Below are positions 1-10,800 of a stretch of 64,000 bases of DNA, piece by piece. The number at the start of each line of letters is the position of its first letter. The first letter of the stretch is position 1. The notes below the pieces were generated by a model. It was not told where the DNA came from. It made no database searches and saw only the letters and a program-made list of their open reading frames with translations. Position numbers and translations under genes: made by a program. The stretch covers positions 41,276,372-41,340,371 of the forward strand of contig CM040089.1 of assembly GCA_022496805.1 (NCBI GenBank). Reading direction: 5' to 3'. This stretch comes from Pohlia nutans. Its lineage: Eukaryota > Streptophyta > Bryopsida > Bryales > Mniaceae.

Positions 1-634
1 ATAAAAATTAGTCTGAAAAATACGTCTATATTTTTATATATATTACAGGGAACCTGATGTTGTCTTTATAATGTGTAACATAGAGTGTTCAAGCGGTTAT
101 GAGAAGTACAATTTCATTCCTGAATGATATATTTGATATAGAAAATTCACAGCAACTATTGAGGTCATGCAGTCCAGATTGCTTGAAGTTTGTGTATGAC
201 TCGTTACTTATTTGATGATAAAATGCAAGACATCATTGACTCTTTGCAAAAGATTTTTCAAGGATATACTCGGTACTGTATGATCGGTACGCAATAGTTA
301 TGTGATGTAAAAGTAGTATATTTAATCTGATCTTCATGTTGAATCATGCAACATTTCAAATATTCTTTTTCAAAGTTGGTTTATTATCCAGAATGGTACA
401 AGTTACACTTGTTTGTTGAACTTTACAGAGAGTATTGATAGAAAAAACGTATGATGTTGTGCGCGACCGTAAACCAATGTGCTAGTAGAAATACAAGATG
501 AAACTGTGAAGCCATGGCTTAGAGCTCTGAACTGTCATATTTCCAAACATGTTTTATATTGAAGAACAGTGAACCCTAATGTAATGAAAATAATCAATGA
601 GAGGCTTGCATTCTGATTTGGTGTGGTGTGCTAA

Positions 635-1540
635 AGGAGGTACGAAGGTTTATGGGTGGAGAGGAACCAGGCTCGAGCAGAATTCCGAAGCCGACATCCA
701 CAACGAAATGGGAGGAGGGGAGCACCATATCCAGTGGAGTTGGCAGAGTTGCCAACATTTCCAGAGTGGCTGCGCATGGACATCGAAGAGAAAAAGGAGT
801 AGGGAATTGAAATTCCAGATGAAGTTGATGATACCTCTAGACCACCGTCACTACAAGCTCAGCGGTTTAAAAGCATGTATGCTTACGGTTACCACTACAG
901 AGTAAAAAGTGCGGAAGAGACCATCACCAAAACCTGTGACTCAGGAGTTGCTGCATTTTTTCGCCGGCCCTGTAGATCAGGGAGGCACGATGAGAATCTT
1001 GTTGAGGCGAATTTGGAATACATTGGCCAAATTCTAGAGATTGTGGAGTTAAATTATGGGCGGCATTGTACGGTTCTTTTGGTTTGCGAGTGGGTGAAGG
1101 CTAACTACAGGGGAAGGAGTGCAACCGTGAGAAAAGATGAGTGGGGTTTCACTCTAGCAAATTTTAACAATATGGTACCATTTGGCTACGAATCCTTTTC
1201 ATTCCCGGTACATTGTGACCAAGTGTTCTTTTCAGATGAAGAAGACGAGCCAGGATGGAAGGTGGTCTTGCGAACAGAGGTTCGAGGACAGAGAATTGAC
1301 AACAAAATGGAGGATCCCGATGAACACCCTATGTTTTCCATGGGGTCTGATTATGATTTTGAAGGACTACGAGTTCCAGAATCAATCCCAGAGAGAAACC
1401 CAGATCCCCTCCCAACAGGTAGGAATATTCAAATCAATGAGATTATCAATGCAGTAGTGGAAGAAGAGGCTGTAGTGTTTGACCGAGATATTGGTGAGTC
1501 ATCAGAAGAGGAAGGTGAATACAGATATGCAGGACTGTAA
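635..1540 (+). pseudogene. CACTA (En/Spm) transposon TnpD remnant, DUF4216-like domain
   Basis: The open stretch at 875-1540 reads like the C-terminal part of the TnpD/TNP2 transposase of plant CACTA elements. It has the GYHYR block, then KTCDSGV (compare the family's K-T-x-x-SGV), then YIGQILEIVELNYG and a V-x-KDEWGFTLANFN segment followed by CDQVFF and GWKVVLRTEVR, which is the layout of DUF4216. The acidic tail ends at a TAA. The same frame continues upstream (ELPTFPEWLRMDIEEKKE at about 746-799) but is cut by an in-frame TAG at 800-802, and no start, D-D-E core or DUF4218 part is readable. It is therefore a decayed 3' fragment, not an active gene. Terminal CACTA/TAGTG repeats were not located. 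The family call rests on remembered motifs. Confidence 0.72.
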
Positions 1541-4430
1541 TGTGATTAGTATGTTAATATCACATTGAGTAAGATATGTTGTAACAGCTCATGAGACAAT
1601 TCATGGAGAAAATAATAATTGTAAGAAAAATTGGGATGGGTATGAACATTCTAGGTAATTCTGGTCATATCGTAAAAGCCCCATGCTGTGGTATGTGACA
1701 CTTTTGAAATGGAACGATGTAATTGAAATTCCAATGTTATGTCTGAGAAACTTAGTTTCTTGTAGTGGGCATATGAGAGTATCTTGGAGATTATGAAGTA
1801 CCTGTTTTTTGTATTCAGGACCGCAGTAACGTAAAGACGCGATGGTGTCTAAATACTGGACAATGAATGAATCCTGACGCAGCCCTTAACTATAATAATC
1901 TGTGTTATTATTCATTTATGAAATTGTGTTCTTGATTCTTGTGGTAGTTGACATTTGTACGAAATGGATTGTCAAGCTGAGAACTAGCCTTTTTCCCAAA
2001 AATTTACAAAAGTGGTTTATGTGTTGTTACAATATTAGTTCACAAAAAGTTAGTCCTGAACCCATAAAAGACCAATCAACCAAATTACCCTTGATTTTTG
2101 GTCAAACAGTCCTTTCTTCTGTATTGAAGCTTTATTGTGGTTGGTGTTTCCATTAGATGTATAAGTTAAGATATGATACGCTATAGAGCATTGGGATTGG
2201 AAAATAGACTTTATTTGAAATAAAATCACCGTTGAGAAATTAGAATTATGAGTGCCCAAAGTACAAAGGGATTTCTAAAAATGCTCCCATCATAGGTATC
2301 TTTTAATATCTTCACTTTCAATTTTGTAGTCCTAATAGTTAAATCTATTTCCTACCTTAAATATATTTTTTGATATTAAATTTGACACAATTATATTTAT
2401 TTTTAATGTTTACCTAGTGAACATGGTAAAATGTGTGAATATTCAAAATATCTTACAGTGAAGTTGAACATTATGTCATACCTTCTAAATGTTCATGACT
2501 ATCTATAAAAAATTACAAATCATGCAATGTGATATTTCAAGTATGCAAATTATAGTGATTTGATTTTTACAAAAGAGTTGAGGACCATGAGGGGTTAAAC
2601 ATGAATTTCCAGAATCCCTAAAATCAAATAATGGAAACCACACAATCTTGTACTGCAAGTTTTTCCATTTTCATTACAATATTCTATAAATATATTGTGT
2701 TATTTTTTATTTTTAATAAAATTACAAGTGAAAACCTTTCTAAATAAATTTAAAATTATTTATAATAAAACTTAAAGAATCTGTCCGTCCATATGTTATC
2801 TTGACATTGACATTTACAATGTTGATTTGAACATCCACTCTATTTTCGTGACTCAATTGGCAATTTATAACGAATCAGTTGCATATGTTGAATCCAGACC
2901 TTCAAGGGTTAATGAAACCAGAGTTTTATATACCGTCAGTTACTGGGATGTAATTACAGAAGAATACAATATCTGAAAGTGTAAAGACAGATGTAATTTT
3001 TTCATTATATAGGGTAAGGGGAAAATCTATTATTTCACCTGCTAAAGTGGAATGTGAGGTGTGTTGAGAAGAAGGAGAAGCTAAAACCTGAAACCGTTAA
3101 AAAGAAATTACCGTGAGTGACCTACACAATTTACTGCAGAAATCGATATTCACAATGGGGGGTTTACAAAGCGTAAAACAGAAGGAAGGTAAAGTCGACA
3201 GTAACTCAATATATCATAAAAGACTGAAGTAAAATTAATGAGTATCATGTAATTGCATTAACTACAATGCCTAAAAATGACCGTGAACAACTATCGACCC
3301 TTTCCAATGCCATGTCAGCAGATATATTCACGAATTTTGAGAACAAAAGTACCTCTGAAGAAGGGCGCCATGGTCAACAGCAATGACGTCGGTTCTATTC
3401 ACTCCTTTACAGAAAAGTGTTGAATAAGTCAATTAGTGACCGCCGGTACCCTCTTTAACAGAAATCTGCTGAAAATCTGCTAAAGTGGTCACAGTTTTCT
3501 AGTAGTGCTCTTTTTATTGGAACATATGGTTCGATAGTCACAACCTTGTTTCATTCCTTTGCACCAAAGTACAAGTCCCATTGCAATGACAATGTCATTG
3601 GGAACCTTGAGTCACACCCTCAATACTCATTCATGAAATCATAATACAATGTTGACTTTGAAGAATTATAACTTTTGTTTCACATCTCCGATTCACACGT
3701 TCTTTAGACCTATGACTCGTATGTATGCTCTCATAAGGTTTCCAACCATGTATGGTACGCCTCCATCTCAGCCTCTCAAAAAGTGCTATTGTGAGATGTA
3801 CATCAGACAAGTGTTTTGTGATAGAGTACAAGATAGAAACATTATGGTAACTTTATAGCACTTTTTGTTATTAATGGTAGGCTTTGTCATTCATGTATAG
3901 ATTCAATATAGAAAAAAGAGATCTTATTCAACTTGTATAGTATCTGTATCACTTTATCAATATAGTGTCTATATTGAATTTTGTATAAATTCAATATCTA
4001 TATTGAGTTCAATAATTTAAGCTGTAATGTTACCATATTAATTCATTTGCTTGTAATCCATACGATCTTTGTACATATGACATCTATACAATTACGGTAT
4101 AGTTTCAATCAAGGTTGCTATAGGGATGATGGCATGATATGGGTACCCCCTCCAAAAATAGTGTGATTCTCGAGAAATATTTTTTTGGTAAGAAAAAAAC
4201 ATTGAAAAATTACAAAAATTAGAGGGTGTTATAGACACTATGGCTACAACTATATACATGGTATTAAAGATGGAATTTCTAACACACCTAAAATGAATTA
4301 AACATAAGTCATACTATGTGAAACGTGTAAAAATAGTACCCATATCAGGCCATTTCCCATAGTAAATGATTTGTGTGTTGACTTTTACTTTCATGATGTA
4401 AGTATTGGGCACCTCTTAGTTTCTCCATTG
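1541..4430. other. AT-rich intergenic DNA without recognisable genes
   Basis: Low-GC sequence with only short chance ORFs. The first few hundred bases after the CACTA remnant may be its 3' flank. I see no family signature. Confidence 0.5.
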
Positions 4431-4434
4431 TGTC

Positions 4435-4785
4435 TCTTGCAAGGTACCTTTGAATCATCAATCTCGGGGTCCCCTTGCTCACAACGATGTTCCACCTTGC
4501 TTACCACGGACTTCCACTCTATCTCTTGTAAAGGGCCTCCTTGCTCACTACGGACTATCAGTGTATTTTTTGCAAGGTCTTTTTTTGCTCACAACACGCT
4601 TTTACCGTGTCTCTTGTAGGTTCCTATTGTTCACCACAGTGTTCCACCTAGCAGTCCTAGCTTACCACGAACTTCCACCTTATCTTTTGCAAAGGACTTC
4701 CTTGCTCACCACGGACTTTCACCATATCTCTTATTGGTCCTTCTTGCTCACCACAGTCATTCACTCTATCTCTTGCAAGTCCAAA
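4435..4785. repeat. Diverged minisatellite, roughly 55-65 bp units
   Basis: The phrase CTTGCTCACCACGGACTTCCA followed by TATCTCTTGCAAGG recurs about six times with substitutions and small indels. The 115-codon open frame across it has a repetitive translation (LLAHYG, LLTTDFHHIS and similar) and is explained by the repeat, so it is not called as a gene. Confidence 0.75.
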
Positions 4786-4859
4786 ACATCCATTTGAAAG
4801 GGATGTGACATAGTAAGTGGTTATGTGGCATTCCACCTTAGGACATAAGTTCAACTAAT

Positions 4860-6164
4860 CAGCTTGATCATAGACTTAGACTTGAATCCCGACGTTACAG
4901 CATATGAACAGTCATAACTATTTAGGATAAATAGCTGTAGAGTTTCGTTACATGAACCGGCACATTTGTGCACTATATAAACCTTCTGTAACTCTTATAA
5001 TTATATATATATATATATAACACAAACTCTGCTACTTGCTTCGATTCGACAGAACATCCTCAATGCAACACAATATATTGTCTCATACTTAGAAAAATAA
5101 ATGAAAAATATTTCAATGTAGTATTCATTGCTATGAAACTTGAATAATTTCTTTATATTTTCTCTTTATATATACTAAGTCCTCTCTATGACTAAATTTA
5201 GATAAAATATTGTATTTGATTACACATGTCACAAAAGATTTTCCTATATTTTACATGTAGTAGTGTATGATTGTAAAAAAATGTAAAATTCTTGTGTTTG
5301 ATAAATATTGAACGGACATTTCTAATGTAATGAATGGTAAAGAAAATGTTGTAAAGAGTGTTAATAAACAATACCCCTTTTTGGTAATGTTATAACAAAC
5401 ACGTGGGAATATGACTTGGGAATTTGAAACATGAATGAAGTTCTATTTTGAAGTTTAAATATGTTGTATTGCATTGAGAACCAACATTCTTTTTGGGCAA
5501 AAATTTGCTAGAATCTTACTTGATTTTCAGAGTGGATCCCTACCTAAGTTACACTAAAATAAAATGTGCAAAAAAATGAATGGAATTGCCAAAGCCCTCT
5601 AAAAAATTCTAAAATCGCCAATGTTTGAATGAACGTGCCTTATAATGAATAATTTTAGGAATGAACATACATATATGGATGATTCTATCCATTTTTTTCC
5701 TTAGAGCATTTGCTGCTACGACAAGCTATCTTCGAGTCGTGAAACAATAAGATAGTAGCATACACCTACTACTGACAATGTGGTGAGCCCGTGGAGTACT
5801 TTGTATAGCATAGCCTACACACACATGTCACACACTAGTAGAGTCTTATTTTGAAAAGTACTCTATGGAGAGTTGAGAATAGAAAGAGATGATGAGGAGT
5901 TCTCTACAAAGATTTGGAATACACTACAAAGATTGTATGTATAGGAAAATACATTATGGGTTGTAATAGTACTGCTTCTAAGAACCAATCTGGTCTTGAT
6001 TTCTTAAAATCGGCTATGTGATGATAGTGGTCAAGGGGTGAATTGAAGGAGAAGGGTGCGGATGCTCTTACCCTGCTACATTCAAAGGTGCAAACTGTCG
6101 CTCTATGCTAGGAACCTAAAAAGTAAAATATTAAAAAAATTGGTTGTTGAGGATGCCATTGAGT
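4860..6164. other. Intergenic DNA with a TATA-like block and (TA)n
   Basis: No gene recognised. A promoter-like CTATATAAACC at about 4973-4983 is followed by a short (TA)n tract at about 5006-5020. This could be part of a decayed LTR, but no second LTR or primer-binding site was found. The rest is AT-rich sequence. Confidence 0.35.
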
Positions 6165-6532
6165 ACATAGCATAATAGAGCAGTGTAATGGAACACCCTT
6201 TTGAAGACTGGATCAAAATCTTGAGAATTGCCACTTAGATCTACTTTTCTAAGTAATGAAGAATGCCATTTGTACTCCATGAATTTCAGGACTACCGTAT
6301 CATTGCCATCATTGCCACGTAAACTTAGTTTCTAACTATAATTAGACTGTGGTCCCATTGCATGTTTTGTTCCAATGGCCCTTTGTCCAGTGGGTAGTGG
6401 GGTCATTGTCATTACGAACGGACACTTTATTCACGCCGGCCTTCGAAAGAGGACCGAAGTTTCTATCTATCTATCTCATTTGGTCCCATTGCAAAAAGGG
6501 TGTTGTCTCCCATTGCTCTATTTCTGTATGGT
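6165..6532. mobile_element. TIR element family G, copy 1 (interrupted by a LINE-like tail)
   Basis: The left end ACATAGCATAATAGAGCA and the right end (complement of ATTGCTCTATTTCTGT) form imperfect inverted termini. A second, inverted copy lies at 15618-15820. The two share the termini, the internal TGCAATGGGACCA, and the segment around CACTTAGATC and CTAAGTAATG. This copy is split by the retroposon at 6363-6480. Its right end lies about 40 bp upstream of the putative TATA box of SCAB-A. Confidence 0.6.
6363..6480 (+). mobile_element. LINE-like 3' tail L1 with 13-bp target-site duplication
   Basis: A short insert ends in a GCCGGCCTT...AAGAGG stem and a (TCTA)n tail. It is flanked by the direct repeat TGGTCCCATTGCA at 6350-6362 and 6481-6493. 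The same core (CTTTGTCC-GTGGG ... ACACTTTATTCA-GCCGGCC ... GTTTCTATCTATC) recurs at 25235-25343 and about 61000-61098. The tail, the stem and the variable 5' lengths fit a 5'-truncated non-LTR retrotransposon or a SINE that shares its 3' end. No convincing tRNA-derived A/B box was seen. Confidence 0.72.
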
Positions 6533-6568
6533 ATGTACAGTTATGTACCAATGAAAATACACAATAAA

Positions 6569-6580
6569 ATTATATATAAT
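6569..6580 (+). promoter_or_regulatory. Candidate TATA box of SCAB-A
   Basis: ATTATATATAAT lies about 150 bp before the 5'-leader block that is conserved with SCAB-B (6731-6780). GC content rises sharply just after it. This is position-based inference; the transcription start is unknown. Confidence 0.4.
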
Positions 6581-6730
6581 GGCAACCCTGAATTCCTAGA
6601 ACACCGCCAAAACCGCCGTCCCACAGACCAAACGCATGGGACGGAAAGCAAGCCAGGCCTCCGCGGCTTGCCCGCGCCCATTCCGCGGCCCCCTTTCGAT
6701 TCTTGCGAGCACTGCGCCCGTGTTCAATTC

Positions 6731-7260
6731 GTCTCCTCGCCAGCTTCCCATCGCTCCTCGTCTCGCCCCATTTGGTGCCACCAGCAATCCAGCCAGGCTC
6801 AGTTCATCGCTAGCTCCTGCAACAATTTCAGAGCATCCGGCATTGTATATTCTTTCTTAACTTGCAGGAATGAATGACCTGGTGCTTGCACTGCCACCCC
6901 GGCCGGGCGGAGCTTGCATTGCAGTGGCGGACCGTGTGTTGTCACAGCAATCGCGAGTTCGTGGTCCGTTTCGATGGAATGAATCCGAGTTTGTTGCAGG
7001 GAATGAGTGATTGATTGCTAGCTGGCAGTAGTTTTGCTTGCTCTAGGCCGGGAGGGGCGGTCATGAGTTGTCCAAACGGAAGACGTTGTCTGCATTGCAC
7101 GGCTCCTCGCTAGCTCCAGTATCAGTATGACTCGGTCTGGAGCTCTCTCGCATCAGGGCCCACTGACAGGCAGTACTGGTCTCCGCAACAGAGGCCGGCC
7201 GGCCCATGACGAAGAATTCCTGCGCATCTGCACTGCTCCTCCGGGACTGACGACGCATCA
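6731..7260 (+). promoter_or_regulatory. Conserved 5' leader blocks of SCAB-A
   Basis: Two blocks match the region upstream of SCAB-B in the same order and spacing. Block 1 (6731-6780) contains CTCGCCAGCTTCCCATCGCT and CCATTTGGTGC and matches 51857-51912. Block 2 has GGGCCCACTGACA at about 7156-7168 and GAATTCCTG-GCATCTGCAC at 7214-7232, matching 51421-51488. The most likely meaning is a conserved 5' untranslated exon and leader or intronic element. TTTCTGTCAG just before the ATG at 7855 could be the acceptor of a 5'-UTR intron. In block 2 both genes can encode EEFL-ICT in one frame, so a small upstream ORF is possible but unproven. Confidence 0.55.
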
Positions 7261-7854
7261 TAGCGTGCCAGAGCATCCTGATCGATGGACTAGCTCGCTG
7301 TGGACCCCGTCGCCTAGCTAGCTCTTACTTGGCACATGCCTAGAGCGACGTACCGGAGTGATCGACAACGAACTGAGCTGGTTGGCCGGTTTACGTTATG
7401 TATCGCTTCTTTCTTTCAGATTATTTCTGGTCGTAATGGACCACCTCATTCTCCGGGTCGTGACTTGTGTGCTAGTGTTGGACTAGTCTTCCCTTAAGTC
7501 GTCCTCTGGTCTACCAACACAACTGGCAGAACTTTCCCAGACTAGTCATATTCACATCGTTCCAAGACTCCGTGCCGGCCGATCGACGAGAAACGCACAG
7601 GAATTGGGCGAGGTCTTTTTCTTTTCTGATCGATTGAAAAGAGAAGATTCATAGAATTCTTTGTGGCAGAGTGGATCGAATTAAGTTGGGGATCCATGGC
7701 AAAAAGCTTGAAAAGAAACTAGGACGAGTATGAGGGTGATCCAGGAAGTGGACGGTTCCGTGATGTCTTGGCTGGAGAATTGAAACTAATTAAGGTGGAA
7801 GCTCAGCAGTACTAGGACCGTTAAATTGTTTGGGACTTCTTAATTTCTGTCAGG

Positions 7855-10800
7855 ATGAAGGGCGTGACGGCGGAAGTGAGCTATGAGCGGGGTCAGCAGG
7901 AGATTCATCGTGAAGGAGTCGCCACAACCCGGGAGCTTCTAGGGAAAGAATCGGCGGACTTATGGGGACGGGCGAAGCGGATGTCTGTCCGTGATTTGGC
8001 CAGCAAGTTCGAGTCGGGACAAGCCATGGCCAGCGCCGCCGCTGCCATCCTGGCTCAAGAGGTTAGTATGGATCAATCACGTCGATAGCCTATCTCGGAC
8101 ATATCCTCTGCTAAAATTCGTTTCCAACGCCTCCAAATGAATCACTATTTTGTCAAACTCATTGCAACGAGGCTCTCCTTTCACTTTACCGACATAACCT
8201 CAACAATTGGATCCTGCTCAATCAATCAGAGGTCCAACAACTGAACAAGATTACGAGATCGATAGGTTCCATGCCTTCTTTTCATATCCAATGCTTGGGC
8301 TCCTTTACTTGAGGTTATGAAAACAGGGTGCAACTGATGCTGTGAAAACATACACTCGATCTCGTCTGCTTACGGAATTGACCGTCTGTTGGTTGTTTCT
8401 CTTAATGGATCTGCTTTTCGTTTCCAACACCTCCAAATGAATGCGGATTTTGTTAGTTACTGCCAGGGAGCCAAATTCATTCCAACGATCGAGGCTCTCT
8501 TTTCACGTTACCGACACACAACCTCAGCAGTTGGATCCTGCTCAGTCAATCAAAGGTCTAAAAAGAACGATCGATAACCATGCTTGCTTTTCATATCCAA
8601 ATGAATGCTTGGGCTCCTTTAATTGAGGTTATGAAACTGATCGATATTATGAATGTTACACTCGATCTCGTCTGGTTATGGATTTGACTGTTGTTGGGTT
8701 TTTCTCTTAATGGATCTGTTTGTTTTGGGTGCAGCGAAGGGCAAAAGAAGTGGCTCTGCTGGACAAGCCCGCGCTCATGAAAAAGCTACGTGGCTTGCTT
8801 GGGGACCTTTCGGGTCGCGTTGCGGGTAGGAACAAAGATGATGTTTCCGACGCTCTCATCACTGTATGAACATTCTTTCCATTTCTCTTGTCGAACTTCT
8901 TTTAGTAAACGATCCCTCGTTTCTACCATTAATTTCAATGGTAAACACATGTTTAATGACTCGATGTTGCATAGTTTCTGTATACGAGGATTGTGACAAT
9001 TAGCCTCCCAAACAATAACGTAAGAGGAGGCTAAAAACTTTCCTCATTAGCCTCTTTTTTCCACATTAGTCCCGAGTCTTAGCACACGATTTTTAGTTAA
9101 ACCTCTCTTGGATTTGTTCCTTGGTGAACTTAAAGTTGTTAATGCATCTGTTGTAACTATTAGAGCCCGGGCTCTGAAAATATATATATGTGTATGTGTA
9201 TGTGAGCTGGTTTTCAGTTGGAAGCAGTGGAAGCTCAGTGGACACAACGGGAGATTGAGGTTACGAAGGAAAGGGAAGAATCAAGGAAGCTGGCTGCTCT
9301 TTTCCAGAAGGTTGCAATTAATTTCCCCAGATATCAGATACTAGTTCTTAATTATATTAACAAAGTGAGTGGGTTCATAGAATATGATCTAAAACATCCA
9401 ATACTTTTTTATTGAACAAATGATATGTCAATATCATCTGACATGCCACCTCAAAAGTAAATTAAAATTTTCATCATAGCAGTGAGCATTTTATCACATG
9501 TTAGACCTCATTATGGCAGTGAGAATTTTGTACAGACTTTGCTATGTGTGTCTTTTCCTTGTAAGGTAGAAACATCCAATTTCATCCCTGCACTGAAATC
9601 ATCCCACAAAGTGCTTTGAAACTGTCCCCAAATTTAGCTTTCATTGATTTTGGATTTGATTTTATGACGAGGCTATGGGACGGTTTAAATGGTTTAAACA
9701 ACTTCCACTTATTCACAGATTCTATATTTTACTTGTAAAATCATCATTTTCAATTGCTAAACACTACAAAAATATTCTTGCTAGAAAAAAGTACCCCCAA
9801 GTATGTTGAATTGCTTAAAAGTACGGTTGTAAGTGAGGGTATTAATTTGTACATGGTTTTGTTCAGGCTTCGGAGGATGCAAAGCTCATCATTGAGAAGG
9901 AACGGCAAGAAGCTCAGGCTGAGATTGAAGCTGCACAGGCCACCGCGCTTCGTTGTCAACAAGCGTTGGAACAGCAGGCTCACACTCTGAGTCAAGCTGA
10001 GCAAGAGGTAAAAAGTCGTGACAGATTTCGATAGTCGCTCTGATTTTTTTTAACCCTTACATTCAGCTAAAGTAGAGGATACTCTTTCTGTCACTTTTAA
10101 ACAATATGTAGGAGTGTGCTTGATCACTATAAAGCTATGGAGAAAAATCACTTTCGCGTACTACAAGAGCCAAACTCTTTTTTATGCAATCGTTCAAAAT
10201 GGGAAGTTTTAGACTACTATTGCAGGGATAGTTGACAACCCCAATTTTTTAAATTTTTTTCGTGCTTTAGATAGGATTACCGTACCCACATAGCAGATTT
10301 AATTAGTTTGGTGCCACGTAGACTATTTTATGAGTTACAACCAATGTCTATGTGACATGTGGTTAAAATAAAATTTGTCAACCTAAAAGCGAGGGTTGTT
10401 TATGTGCAGGAGCTTATGGAGCTGCGGATGGAAGTCAAAGAAGCCCGGAGAATAACAATGCTTCATGCTCCTAGTAAGGTTATGGACATGGAATATGAGA
10501 TTTCAGGGCTCCGGCAGCAACTTACAGAGAAAACTCTGGAGGTTCTTCTTCTCCGCAGGAAGGTAATAAATGCTATGCATTTACACCGTGGCTAGATAGG
10601 AACAATTTTAACCCCTAAAACACCTAGGATTCATGGTTTGAAAAATAATGGTCAATTTGATTGTGAAAAACATAATTAAGATAGTGGCCAAATTTAATAT
10701 CAACGGAATAACATTCAACACTTGTTGGTCAAAAATTTGAAGTCCTCATTTAACCTACTTAACCCTTAAAGGTCCAGAGAGCCCATTCCGACCAGTATTA

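Noticed and set aside
4450..4797. 115-codon frame
   Set aside because: It lies wholly in the minisatellite; the repetitive translation is a by-product.
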